A DNA stretch of 64,000 nucleotides from Gautieria morchelliformis (Eukaryota; Basidiomycota; Agaricomycetes; Gomphales; Gomphaceae), in contig WHVA01000016.1 in assembly GCA_015179125.1 (NCBI GenBank), forward strand, positions 62,001-126,000. Reading direction: 5' to 3'. The position numbers and the translations under genes were made by a program. Below, piece after piece: positions 33,884-44,860 of this stretch. Each line of letters begins with the position of its first letter. Within the stretch, counting starts at the first letter, position 1. The notes under the pieces are model-generated. The model was given only the letters and a program-made list of their open reading frames with translations. It was not told where the DNA came from and ran no database searches.

Positions 33884-36012
33884 TCAAAGGCTGCGTCTGG
33901 TGCCGTTTATGATCGTATCGGGCCATTTGAGTAAATTCCACGTGTGGGTCAGGCCCTTTTGCTTATCTCGATACGCTTGCCTCCAACTCTCCGCGTTCTC
34001 CGTTCTCGTCACCACTTTATGGTCGTCCGACTCATCCTCCGTGAGTGCCAAAAGCGCCGCTTTCGTCGCTCCAAGCTCTCTCTTTTCTTGTGTCATTACC
34101 GCCGTTTCCGTGAGTGACGTCGCCTGTCTCGCCTCTCTCTCGTGCTCTTCGTTCGAAGGATCCGTCTGTGGACCCTTCGATACATCCTTTGGTGTGTCTT
34201 CTTCATTATTCTCTCTTTCCACACTAATTCTCAAATCTCCCCCTATGTCCTGCTCTTCGGCTACTCCGTTCTCATCCTTTCCGTCGTCGACCACACCCGC
34301 GTGATTCTTATTCTGTCCCCCGTCGAGTACGTCTGCGTCCTCCTCTCCCTGTTCCCCATTGGGTACATCCACGTGCTCCTTATGTGTCGCCTCATCCCTT
34401 TCACTCATTGGCTCATCGTTCGTGATCGCAGGCACAAACTCGTCGCCTGGTGCATGTTTTGGGTGTATCGTCGTTCTCATGTCGGGTTTCGGTGAGGGTT
34501 GAGCCAAGTATACAAACAAGTTATTGATTTTTGTCCCCTTAGCGATAATTTCGTCCTCCATCCATAATGAGGTGCCGGTGTGACTGAAGAGTATGTCAAC
34601 CTTGGCTGTAGTCATTCGTCCAACTGAGAGAAGGTTGGCATTGAGTTTGGGGACGAACAGGACGTTCTGTAGAGTCAGGGCAAGTGGTGGAAGCAGGTAT
34701 GCATCGTTCTGGATTGTAATGCGAATGGTACCCATCTGATTTGCTTTGAAAGATGCTCCACTGGCTGTATCGACCGAAATCGTAGGGATCGTATGTATTT
34801 TGTCGAACAAGTCGATGTTTCCGCACAGGTGACTTGACGCAGCTGAGTCGACTAGCCATTTGTGAGTTTTGTCGTGTATGGCTGACAATGCTGACGGATT
34901 TGTTGACAGGACAATGGTTGGCTCAGGTCTGGTGACCTCGGCGATGTGGGCCATCATAACGATGTCCTTCTTTGGTACGTTGGCAAATTCAGCTGAGATG
35001 TTGTTTACGGGCTGCTGTGGCCGGGTGGCTGTGGCCGGTCTGGTCGGATCAGTTGGTATGTCTCGAAAATATCCATTCGTTCGTTCTCCCTGTGTGTAAC
35101 CATTCCCCCACGACACCTGACCTGCAAGACCTCCCCCTGGCGCGAAGCATCTCGACGCCGAGTGGCCATCTTTGCCACAGTTGTTACAGTGGTACGTTGG
35201 CCTTCCGTTTCCCCTGTCATTAGTCTGATGTTCGACTCGGTAGTGATTTGTGAAACTGGCACTGGCGGGGGCTCTGAAAACAGGGTTATCAAAGTGTCTG
35301 GTAGGTCTGGATTGCGCAATGAAAGCTGTAGCTGCCTGTGTTGAAACCTTGATTGCACCCAGATCCGCCTCGTGCGCCTCCAGCCTCTCCTCAACATCAT
35401 CAGGGGTTTTCGCAATCATGCGTATGGTCTGCGCGATGGGTCTCCAAGATTCGGGGACGTTCCTGAGGATGGTTGCAACGTGAGTGGAGTCAGCTATCAC
35501 CTCGCCCATCTTCACAAGCTGATTCTTGTATTCCTTCATCACAGTGAGATATTCCGAGACAGACTGACCCTCCACCATATGGTAGTTTTCATATCTTGTC
35601 CTCACAATACTTATTTTGCTTGGGTCGGTGGACTCGAACTTCTTTGTCAGGATCTCCCAAGCTTCGGCACACTGTTCTGTCGTGTTGATTGCCATTTGGA
35701 GTTCTGGAGAGATACAGAGGAGGATTTGACTGTAAGCAACATTGTTCTTATCGTCCCACTCGTCCTGAAGCTGTGTCAAAGGCGTGTCCCGACCATCTCA
35801 ACTCCGGCGGTGAGGGTAACGGTCTGGTTAGTGTTGTCGGGGTAGGAGATCGTACCGGTGATGATAGCGTATAGGCCCCTATCTCTCGCAGTCGCTAACA
35901 ACTCTATCTTCCAGGACATCCAATTCTCTCGGCTGAGCTTCGGTTTAATGTCTCGAAACTTGTGAATGTCGTGCTTGGGATATGGGGTGGTGATAGCGAT
36001 TGGTTGTGCCAT
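33884..36012 (-). CDS. Copia gag-protease polyprotein (fossil)
   Basis: Two adjoining frames start with MAQPIAITTPYPKHD and KPKLSRENWMSWKIELLATA, a typical Copia gag N-terminus. The capsid-like UBN2-type region follows (WEILTKKFESTD, NYHMVEGQSVSEYLTVMKEY, ILRNVPESWRPI), then a CCHC knuckle CNNCGKDGHSASRCF, then the protease with its DSAASSHLCG active site and LLSVGRM. The end is a low-complexity acidic stretch. This is the particle-forming part of the element. Comparison of length with complete Copia polyproteins shows that most of pol is absent. Confidence 0.8.
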
Positions 36013-36036
36013 GGTGAGCCAATGAGACTCTTAATC

Positions 36037-36665
36037 TGTGAAGAATAAGAGTGGTTCTATGGAAAATAGTCTGCGCAGTGTATATGCGCAGCGAGATGGA
36101 ATCTAACACGAGTAGAGTGTTTCGAGACGGATGCTAGTGTGCGTAACAGGTGAGTTTGATTAACTGGGGGGGGCTGTACTATGTACATGACAGCCCTTTT
36201 AACTAGTGAAAGGAATGGACTAGAACGGATAAGAATGACCGGCGTGTGAGGGTGCGGGTGCTAGGACTGGGTGACAGGGTTTGATGTGCCGGTAGCTGCG
36301 GAATATGTGTATCGTATCTATCGAATGAGAAGAGTGGAGTATGATATGTGCACCAGAAAGGAATGAAATAGAAGAAAGAAGGGAGAGGAGAAAAGGGAAT
36401 ACGAGTGGCCGGCGTGCTAGCCGGCGTGCCACTCCACGGATCAGATGCTCTCGGGTTCAGGCTCTGTCTCGGTTCAGGGGCGGATCTGTGGGTTGCTGGG
36501 TCAGTTGCGTGTCCGCGGGTTGATGGGATGTTGTGGTGGATCATGTGGGTGTGTGTGCGATTGAGGTGGAAGCTAAGGAGTAGTGGCACAGGCGTGTTGC
36601 GGGTAGAAGGGGTTGGATGAAGTAAAATGAAGGGAGAGTAATGTTTTTGGTCTGGAATTGTGACA
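36037..36665 (-). repeat. 5' LTR of the Copia element
   Basis: 629 bp with the same ends and nearly the same sequence as the 3' LTR over the parts they share. Confidence 0.85.
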
Positions 36666-37220
36666 TCATCCTCTCGATTCAACCCCCTTTGGGTGTTCCT
36701 ATGGCCGGGATGCATTCGCAGGATGTCCTATCCATAGATTGTGTGGGATCAACCCAGCAGACCAAGAGTCCATGCAGGATGCAGGCCTCAAGGCGTGTTT
36801 TCTTACATAGGTACCTTTGTCCTCTCCTCCCCTCCATTGTTTCATGTTCATACTCCTCCTTTCCCCCATTGTATATGTGTTTCAGCTATTTGTATCCTGA
36901 CTGTGCACCCCTATCCAACCCTGACTCGTAATGACCTCTTTCCTATTCACTGATATCATATTAGCATTTGGTATAAGTAGTTTACATTCACATGTATATT
37001 CTGCAGTTCAATTGTCTATCTTGTGCAAAAGCTTGACTCACTGTGACTATTGTCTTGAGCACCACTGGTGAGTTTCCATACTTCACCTTCACTACTTTAG
37101 TCTTCATACCATTGTCGGTGCTGTCGGCAAAGGGCTCTGAAGGAGCACCTTTGTCAGTGAAAGGATTGTTACAACTAGACAACCTTTCCGTGAGATCTTG
37201 TACATTACATCGTCAAGTAT

Positions 37221-38554
37221 TGTATGGGAACTGCTGTTCAACCAGCCTTCAAACTGTCTCCTTACTGTAAATTTGTATTCTGCATCAAAGGCCCTTAAAA
37301 CAACCATTTATCGCCATCACAAAAATATCTACTATCCTCATAACCCCTACTCAAACATCCCTCTAATTATCTATGAATTTTACTTAATTTTCCGAGGCTG
37401 TCTTCACTCAAACTCGCTTATTTCTGTGCAGCAGAGTTGTGGATACACATGTCCCCACAACTCTGTTTCGGAGTTCCGATTTAAAACTTGGACCAGACAC
37501 TCATGTTCATTCACGGATTGTGCACCTGCAGTCACCCACAAATCCAACCGCAGCTCCTTCAGCCTCTGCCTCTGAGTTCAAAAAGCATAGTCATTTGCTT
37601 GTACAGCCGCAACGACTCAACCGACTCATGCACACCTTGGTGAGTCACATGTACATGACTCACCCAAGCTGTCATAAATCACATGAGTCCAATTAATGAC
37701 TCAACCCTGGCGAACCAAGCCCTGATTGGTGGAAAACCCTGTGGAGTCACCAGTAGGAGTCATTTCAAGTCACTGTGAGTCATTATGAGTCAGACAGAAC
37801 CTTCCCACACATTCTGAAAGCTTCTTCGTGACTCATTCCCCCATTCCATCAATAGATAGAAGGTTCTACTGCTTAGTTAAGCGCCTGTACAATACGATAT
37901 AAAAGGAGGCCCTTTTGCCTGCCTTTCATCAGCCAATCTACCCATCTTCTATCCTACATGTGACCTTGTGTGACTTGCATCGTACTAAGCTGCTAATCCC
38001 AGCTAGGGTTATTCACTTAGTTTAGTGTCTAATTCCTTGTTAAGTAGTTACTTTACTGCTTAGCCACTTGGACTAATCCTCCGGGTGTAATTCTACAGAG
38101 TGAGTCTGTCAATTGATAGTCTTGCCATCCACACTCCAATACCCAAGATGATCTGATCAGTCAATTTTCCTGATTGGAGACTTTCACAAGTCACTTTGTT
38201 CACAAAACTCGTCCCTCATTTTATTGCAGTGTGCTGGTTGATTATCAGGGCAGTCCATTTATAAACTCGCCTGCTAAGTACATTCCTTTATATTTTGGAA
38301 TATGCTTGGACCCGATAGTGTCCTTGAACCTACAGTCTTTTAGTTTATTGTTCAGTGCTGCTAAGAAACATATTGCCTTCCATCCGTATTAACTTGGACT
38401 AGTTATTATGCGGATTGCAACCAAGGTACAAAGATTAAATCATTTCTGGAGTTGTGCTGCAGCATTGTTTGATATTCTTTGAGTCTCGTAAATGACACGT
38501 TCTGATAGACTGAAGTGTTAGCAATAACACCAAAGTCTTGAAGGGTTCCAAAAA
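37221..38554. mobile_element. 1334-bp insertion of unknown type, flanked by AAGTAT
   Basis: Inserted in L2 copy j between direct repeats AAGTAT (37215-37220 and 38555-38560); removing it restores the L2 order GTCAAGT ... CTGTAGATAGGG. It begins TGTATGGGAACTG and ends in a run of A, so it lacks LTR-type TG...CA ends. The middle has about ten TGAGTCA/TGACTCA-like sites in 230 bp and a TATA box (GATATAAAAGGAGGCCC) near 37.9 kb. No coding region recognised. Confidence 0.6.
37620..37860. promoter_or_regulatory. Cluster of TGAGTCA-type sites upstream of a TATA box
   Basis: About ten GAGTCA/TGACTC half or full sites occur on both strands, including the near-palindrome GGTGAGTCACATGTACATGA followed by CTCACC at 37635-37662. 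TGASTCA is the known binding site of Gcn4/AP-1 type bZIP factors. A TATA-like GATATAAAAGG lies about 40-50 bp beyond the last site. Confidence 0.5.
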
Positions 38555-38732
38555 AAGTATCACTGGCTATGACTGTAGATAGGGTGAGCTCTGTTCGGGC
38601 AGCCCTCTTACCTTCCAAACATTTATTGGCTTAACCTTATTCTCCGAACCACACACTTCATTGCACAAGCCATTCAGGCATTCACTGTGTTCACTAATAC
38701 ACGATATTAACGCCTAAAATCCAATCTTGACA

Positions 38733-39016
38733 GTTATCTCAGGTTCGACTGTATGTATGTGTGCATGTATAATACTGTAGTCTTCCCAGTGTCTTTTTGC
38801 TGCCACTGTGACAGAGAAGGATCCAAAGAGGAAAAGCTGTGGGTTCCTGCTGCCAGCATGCTACCTATATACCTTGCACCCCCTAATTGAAGTCAGGGAT
38901 GTCCACTCCACTCCTGAATGATGGACAGTTGCTGATGCAGCGGTTTTTTTCAAGACACTGCAGAATCAACAGTTTAGCTGTTTGCTGGGCAAACAGCTGC
39001 AGGAAGCTCAAAACGG
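38733..39016. other. Unassigned DNA and probable leader of an inverted G1-like element
   Basis: The last 80 bp resemble, in inverse, the leader after the 57508 LTR (GTTTTGAGCTTCCTGC against TTTTTGAACTATCCTGC). The rest is unassigned. Confidence 0.35.
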
Positions 39017-39240
39017 TGTAAGATGTATGATTTTAAGCCCCTTGTGTCACAAGGACAGGCAGAACTTGACCAAGCAATGCTATTGTGTATGCTACGTAGT
39101 GATGGGATAAGGGTAAGGTAATATGGGGAACTGCCTGGTGGTTCCCATGTGAGAACTATAGAGTGGGTCCTTGCAGACCCACTGGCACTTACTAAGGTAC
39201 CGGTATTATGCATTGTCTTAAGGGCAATGCAGGTAAATAT
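39017..39240 (-). repeat. Diverged G1-type LTR, inverted
   Basis: On the minus strand it follows the G1 LTR: CCAGTGGGTC..GGACCCACT, GGGAACC, TCACTACGTAGCAT, TTGGTCAAGTTCTG, CTTGTGAC and CATCTTACA, in order. It is much more diverged than the other copies, so it is older or from a sister family. Confidence 0.7.
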
Positions 39241-39615
39241 GTCTATTTAATGCTGAGCTGTAAACAACACTGCCAGGGACACATATATAATGAGACAGGT
39301 CAGACACTCACCACCATCCTATATAGTATAGATAATTGAATTCAATTATGATAGCCCATCTGTGATTTAATATGATCTTAATATAATATAACCATACTTT
39401 AAAGTAATTGACAAGTTAGATTATCATCTTTGCATATTTTAACCATTATAATTCATCGTAACTAGGGTACGATTAAATTATAATTGTACTGTGGACAGCC
39501 CTAGTGCTGTTCTCCAGATCCTATTGAGCCATGAATCAGTGCCTGAAGGAAACAATAACGGCTGACTAGAACCAATAGACCCTGCCATTTGTACATCTCC
39601 AGGACATCCAGTTGC
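39241..39615. other. AT-rich intergenic DNA
   Basis: No gene or repeat recognised. It probably includes the 3' flank of the DUF6533 gene that follows on the minus strand. Confidence 0.3.
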
Positions 39616-41313
39616 CTAAGGAAATGCAACCAACTCTATCCCAGTTGACCCAGCCTCACCGGGTGACTGCTGACTTTCCAGATCAGCTGCATTGTCCTCC
39701 CAGGTTTTAGCACTAAAAGCCTGGCTCAAGTGTGGATTCCCAAATTCAGCCACTATGGCATTGTGAACACTTTGTCTGACGGCTTGGAAGCTGGTGAATG
39801 AAAGAGAGGGTAATGGGGGCCTGTTAAGTTGACTGTATCTCTCTATGAGAGACAGATGGAACCGGCAGATCATAATTGCTAACAAGCTGTGTGCACTGTT
39901 AATATAATCATGTCCTTCTTCTGAAATTGGTGAGAATATACCTGTTCTGAAGAACATTTATGGAGCCAGCAAGTCTTGACTTTATATCAATCATGAAGGA
40001 GCTGATATTAGCCATTTTATTATCATGATCAAAACCTTACATACCCTTAATACCTAAATTGAGAGAAACACCAAGTAAACTCTGAAGCTCAGCAGGTTTA
40101 TAAGTAGTTGTACCTTCATTGTGATAGTACTAGCCAAACTAATTGTAAGCACAAATCTGAATATGAATTGGAAACATGAAATATCATAGGAATAACATTG
40201 CATACCCATATATGACAAAACCTTACCTGTATATTAGTGATATGTCCATATGTATAAGCAATATGTTGTATACTCACCTTGGTAAATCATTAGACCAATG
40301 AGAGATTTCTTATCCCTAAGTTCACCTCTCCACCAAAGCCTCAAGGTTTGAATGGTGCTCAGAATGGTTACTATCACAACTCCAGTGCCAAAAAGGATTA
40401 TAGCAACATTACTGATGGTAGCCACTGTCAAAGGTATTCAGAGACAGATTGCACAAATCCAGGTCTCTATATCTTACCCCTGGAGATTTTTTAGTATTAA
40501 TCTAGGTAGAAAGCCTTACTACTGACAAAACCAATGTTTTAACTTGTGAGCTAGTGGGATTGCAGTTGTCCAAAATAGACACATACTATATCCAGTGAAG
40601 TGAATATATGATATTTATGTAAAGTCTGGACAGGCACATACAACTTCAGCAATTATAGCACCAAGAATAGGCAGCCCAAGAACACCCAAAACTCTTTGAT
40701 TTTGAAAGGAAATAGCATAGGTGCGAGCTAGCAGAAGGCCTAGATAAGTAAAGTGTGTTAATCATTCTAATTGAGAAATATATGGGTATTATTTTTCACT
40801 CACCCTGCACTCCAATCAGAACAGGAACACTCAAAGCATCACGTATATGAAGTAATTTATTACATTTCCTTGACAGATATGAGTCTCTAGGCTAGTGCTT
40901 CATAAGGAATGAAGGTCATACTAGATACTCATGAAATTCAGTAAGGGTGTTGCACATGAGAACCTTAGTAATCACCTCAAGGGATATGTTACATAAATTG
41001 ACATATGTGTCAATAAGACAGAAGCCCAAGGTCTGGTAACGAGCGAGTAAATAGAAAAGGGAGCCGATTTTGACGGGCGTGCACCAAATGTGCGTGATCT
41101 CAGATGACAGTGTGAGAAGAGTGTCGTATGTGAGCAGTGCTGCGGAACTAGATATGTAAATCGTGGATTAGACGGGACATGTACGCATACCAAGCGCTGC
41201 GAAGTTGAGAGAGATGATCGCAGACCTAGTTCAGGTAAGTTCTTCTGCGTTTCACTCAATGTAGTAAGCACGTACCTGCTTGATTGAATAGCCGACGGGT
41301 CCGTCTGAGCCAT
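39616..41313 (-). CDS. DUF6533 domain membrane protein, multi-exon
   Basis: A host gene with about seven or eight short exons on the minus strand. The start is ATG at 41313 (MAQTDPSAI). Likely exons include 41313-41276, 41225-41191 and 41139-40976, one ending at 40804 (ALSVPVLIGVQG), 40739-40642 (LLLARTYAISFQNQRVLG) and one ending near 40260 (ATISNVAIILFGTGVVIVTILSTIQ). A short one follows near 40.1 kb (FVLTISLAS), then the last with SAHSLLAIMICRFHLSLIERYS. The ALLTYDTLLTLSSEITHIW segment is the hallmark N-terminal motif of the DUF6533 family, and the hydrophobic exons match its membrane helices. The family is abundant in Agaricomycetes and its function is unknown. Introns have GT...AG borders. 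Exact borders of the middle and late exons are uncertain. No clear disablement. Confidence 0.65.
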
Positions 41314-41377
41314 GGTGCAAGAAGGACAAATTGGGATGCAGACGGGGGACTAGCGATGTGGTGTTGCAGACCGTGGA

Positions 41378-41870
41378 ATGTGTATATATAAGACTCTGGC
41401 TATGGGTGCTGCCAGAGCAACAGATATTCACAGCATCGGTGAAGTCTGGCACACTTGGCAATATGCATGTCTGATAGATGGAACGTCATATGAAAAGCAA
41501 TTACATAAAAGTTCGCCTGAATATTCTCGTCGCATTGTCCAGCATGGGCTGGAAGTGATTCGGAGGGGTTTTAGAGATGCTTTCAAGCAATTTGACGTCG
41601 AACAGCATGTAATTGTTCCTCTTCACTGGCAATCCAGAGTCAGCGTCAGAAGAATGTCAATGAAAACAAACCGACGCATCCTCATGTTCATCTGTTCCTA
41701 TCCTCACACTGGATGGCGATGCGGAATGCCATAAAAGGGATTATGACCTAAATTGCAAGTTCAGCGATGCTAGATCGCCTCAGTGGAGGCACGAGCTCAT
41801 CGAGGCAGTATTTCAGGATATGGAAACACGAGAACTCCTAATTCGGCGTCCTGCATGTTAGTGGAAGAGG
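41378..41870 (+). CDS. Possible host gene fragment, unknown
   Basis: A 118-residue frame at 41378-41734 (SSPEYSRRIVQHGLEVIRRGFRDAFKQFDVEQHV) is followed in another frame by PILTLDGDAECHKRDYDLNC and SPQWRHELIEAVFQDMETRELL. Both look protein-like, so they could be exons of one gene, but I find no convincing intron borders and do not recognise the protein. It starts about 65 bp from the DUF6533 start on the opposite strand, so the two could share a divergent promoter. Confidence 0.3.
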
Positions 41871-42285
41871 TTGGCAGAGGTGAAGACTATTGGGTTAAGA
41901 TGTGGTGCACAACGACATGGTATCCGTGACATGGTGCATTTGGTGTAAGTATCAGCTGTGTGGTGACGTAGAGCTGTTCCCGGGGGTGGATCGGTGGTCA
42001 CAGTTGTACGTAACTTAGTATATGATATTATTAGAATCACGACGAGAAGATATTGGACTTCTGGCATGGTTTTGCAGTCATCCGATAATTAGATTGGAAA
42101 AATGTAGCTGTCGTGAAGCAAAATGTCTCCCTTGAAACACTGGTAACAAGCTAATCTGGTTGGATTTAATATCAATTATAAGCGTTTTTACATAGCATTT
42201 CCATCGTATTTCGTAATGGTTCTCTTGCTTTGCATTATCGACCGGATACTGGTGACTGAGCGAAGAGTGGTTTCGTCGTGCGTGG
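41871..42285. other. No recognised feature
   Basis: Unassigned DNA with no convincing frame or repeat. Confidence 0.3.
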
Positions 42286-42289
42286 TCAC

Positions 42290-42700
42290 ATCAGTATGTT
42301 GGCAAGGGCGAACGCTACCGAAGCAAGACAACATGCAACACCGACGCCTGCCTCTATGGCTAAAACAAGCAGCATGACACAGACACAATATATGGACGGC
42401 GCTGGTTTCCTTGTGGAGCTCGCAGTGTCGGACCACACGAGTGCACCGTACCGCATGATCGGAGGCAGGGGCACGTAAGGCCACGCCACGCCCCGACCAC
42501 GCCAACTCCTACGTTAGTGGGCGATGGGGCGATACATGACACCGAGATGGACGACGGCAAACCAACGAGCACAGCACGAGAGAATGCGAGGTCACGTATA
42601 TACGACACGATAGCAGAACACGTCGCCGTTGAGATGTAGTGCATTGGTCCAGATTCCCTGGCCAGGATCCTGATGTCACTGGTCAGTGGGTCGTCTTGTC
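42290..42700 (-). repeat. Repeat R6, copy 2
   Basis: Collinear with 8876-9240 and, at AACAAGCAGCATGACRCAGACA, with 6.77 kb. Read on the minus strand a strongly hydrophobic stretch (CVCVMLLVLAIEAGVGVACCLASVAFALANI) could be membrane-spanning, so R6 may be a decayed gene family. No name can be given. Confidence 0.5.
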
Positions 42701-44280
42701 TGGATATCCCCCAATTATGTAAACTTGCGGCACCGTCAGCCAGTACTGTTCGTGCCCCTGCCCACGCTTATGGCTCCCAGGCCTCCTAATTCCGCTCACG
42801 CCCAGAACTCCCCTGATGACGATTAGCGCTCTGTAACAAGCCCCAGACCCTGCACATAGGACACACGCCCACCCCGGGACTTGTGTAGCTGGCGACCACG
42901 GTGTGCTGCGATGCACATGAAGTGATTGGGGCACGGGTGTGCGTGGTGATGGTCGGTACTGAGAGTAGAAGGGTACGCGTGGAGGAGGAGGAGGCCCATG
43001 TCCTTGCCACAGAGGATGGGGTGGGAGGAGGTATTCGTGGTGAGATACCCTGTTCGTGCGCCGTGCACAGGCTGTTCTATTGCTGGTTTCTGAGCTATGT
43101 GGCTATGTGGCGCACCCTTGGCCAAAAAGGAGGAACATAAATGAACACTTCCCTAGCCACCCACCCATAAACACCGCAATTGGAGTCAAGGTCCCTGTCC
43201 AGGCGCCAATCCTCGCTCTCAATCCTTCTCAAACCCTTTCTCCAAAAATACGCCGTCGCCCCACTCGTGCGTTTTTTCGCTGTGAGGTATAGGGTATTCG
43301 AAAAACACAGCCAAAGTCATGTGCACGTGCCTACGTGGTGGCTCAGCACGAATCAGCGCTAGGGTCGACGAAGCGGAGGCAGAGTGGGATAGCGAGGGAT
43401 TAAGTATCGACGATCTGATCCTCGGGGTGGCGCTCCAACGCTACGGCGCTTGCGGGAGAGGTGGTGGTGGTGGTTGGGGGTGTGGTGGAAGGCCATGTCG
43501 GGCATGGCATAGTAGGTTGTCGAAGATACGTCACGTGACGTTCAGCAATGGCGTGTGCGCGAGCAAGGAGTGCACGTAGGGTATCTCCTCAAGAGGCGTG
43601 GCTTTTATAGTGTGTCTGGTTTATGCTATGGCCCGTGACGCCGCATACGTGTATTTCTGTCGATTTCCTGGAAAGATGATTGTGTACATGTGGCCTATCG
43701 GTCGCGGCGCACTGGTGTATACAGTTCATTCAGTGGTGGCCTCCCCTACGCGACCGATGATAGAAGAGCATGTGCGGGACGTCAGGGGGTGCACCGAGCG
43801 TACGCGACCGGTGCCGCAGTTGCTATATTGGACCTACGATGGCAGACATATCCATTCGACGCGGTCTGTCCGGGGCGGGGTACGCATGTTAATTCGGCCG
43901 AGAACCGGTGCGTACTCACAACTCGACAGGCCCATCCTCCGTGGGTTCCCCGGTCCTGCGAGGGAGATAATGATAATTCAAAGCAAGGGTGAAGAGAGTA
44001 TGAGAATGGCAGGGCTTGGGGCATGCGTGGCCGCTGCAGGCGACGCAAGCCCGTCACGCCGCGTGTAGTCCCGATGGTGGAGGTACATGCCATCGAAGGC
44101 GTGTCCACTTGCAGCAGCGAGCGGGCTCCAAAGACATGGCGCAATACAAAGGTGCTAAGAACCCTCGGACAGGGTCGATCGTGATCCTCTCCTGGCGCAG
44201 CGACTGTTTCAGCACTGCGGCACGGCTGTCCCTGAATGTCGACGCTGACGAGGCGCAGCCCACGCGTATTGGCGAGCCCA
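42701..44280. other. Mostly unassigned DNA
   Basis: A plus-strand frame at 43319-43579 (DEAEAEWDSEGLSIDDLILGVALQRYG) is the only protein-like stretch and is not recognised. A 14-bp perfect palindrome ACGTCACGTGACGT lies at 43528-43541. The remaining frames here overlap on both strands and look like chance. Confidence 0.3.
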
Positions 44281-44319
44281 ACGCCGCAGGCTCGCAGAAG
44301 AGCCGGAGGTGCGCGCGCC

Positions 44320-44500
44320 GGAGGGTGGCGCTAAGAATACACCGGGGACAGTCCGTCGGCGCATGGCGGTGCAGGAGGTGGGTCGATCGATGCTCAGGCT
44401 TGGCACTTCGCGTGTGCTCCTTGACAGTCCCGCGTGGGACGGCCCCAGGCAGCGGCGCACGCGTCCCGGAATACCCCGCTCGTGGTTGGTTGTCCCTGCG
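44320..44500 (-). repeat. GC-rich repeat R5, copy b
   Basis: On the minus strand shares AAGTGCCAAGCCT, ATCGATCGA, CCGCCATGCGCCGA and TGTATTCTTAGCGCC with copies at 11.9 and 49.1-49.4 kb. It lies about 360 bp upstream of the conserved host gene. Confidence 0.5.
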
Positions 44501-44860
44501 CTGTGGTCGCAGTCTGGCACGCTGGAGGTGGCCGCGGTCCTGTCGCCACTCGGCTGGCGGCGCGTGCGTGTCCGGCATGTCCGCCATCACCTGCGCGGCG
44601 CAGGCGTGGCCGCTTCCGGCGTGTGCATCACCGGCTGCGTCCCGGTGTGCGACGGCCACGGCAAGGCTGTGCACGCGCAGATACATACTTATGCAGAAGA
44701 GAGCTATTTGCTGTACCGTACCTGATTATATCCCGTAGCTCCTTATACTCAGGTGCACGTCACGGCGCTTACGTACACCTTTCCGTCACGAGCGCGCGTC
44801 ATTGGCTGACTCCTCTACTTTTCCTCTTCCCACCGCGATCGCGGTCCTTGCTATACCCAC

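Larger units (their letters stand above)
32267..36665 (-). mobile_element. Copia element with both LTRs, TSD TCATC (non-autonomous fossil)
   Basis: Ends TGTGAAGAATAAG and GGAATTGYGACA, flanked by TCATC (32262-32266 and 36666-36670). Read on the minus strand: 5' LTR (36037-36665), gag and protease, a short piece of the pol C-terminus (DPADPFTKPP..HLHILGILG), the purine tract GAGGGGGAG, and the 3' LTR (32267-33583). The integrase and most of reverse transcriptase are absent, so it could only have moved with help from elsewhere. The two LTRs are close in sequence but the 5' one is about half as long. Not whole. Confidence 0.88.
32207..38732 (-). repeat. L2 copy j (start lost), holding a Copia element and an unknown insertion
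   Basis: L2 sequence appears in three blocks, 32207-32266, 36671-37220 and 38561-38732, collinear with other inverted L2 copies and ending CCAATCTTGACA. The gaps are filled by a Copia element (TSD TCATC) and a 1.33-kb insertion (repeat AAGTAT). The expected TGTCATGAC end is missing where it meets G4. Confidence 0.8.

Noticed and set aside
44054-44686. 210-residue minus-strand frame upstream of the host gene
   Set aside because: It overlaps repeat R5 and other frames on both strands; composition is that of GC-rich non-coding DNA.
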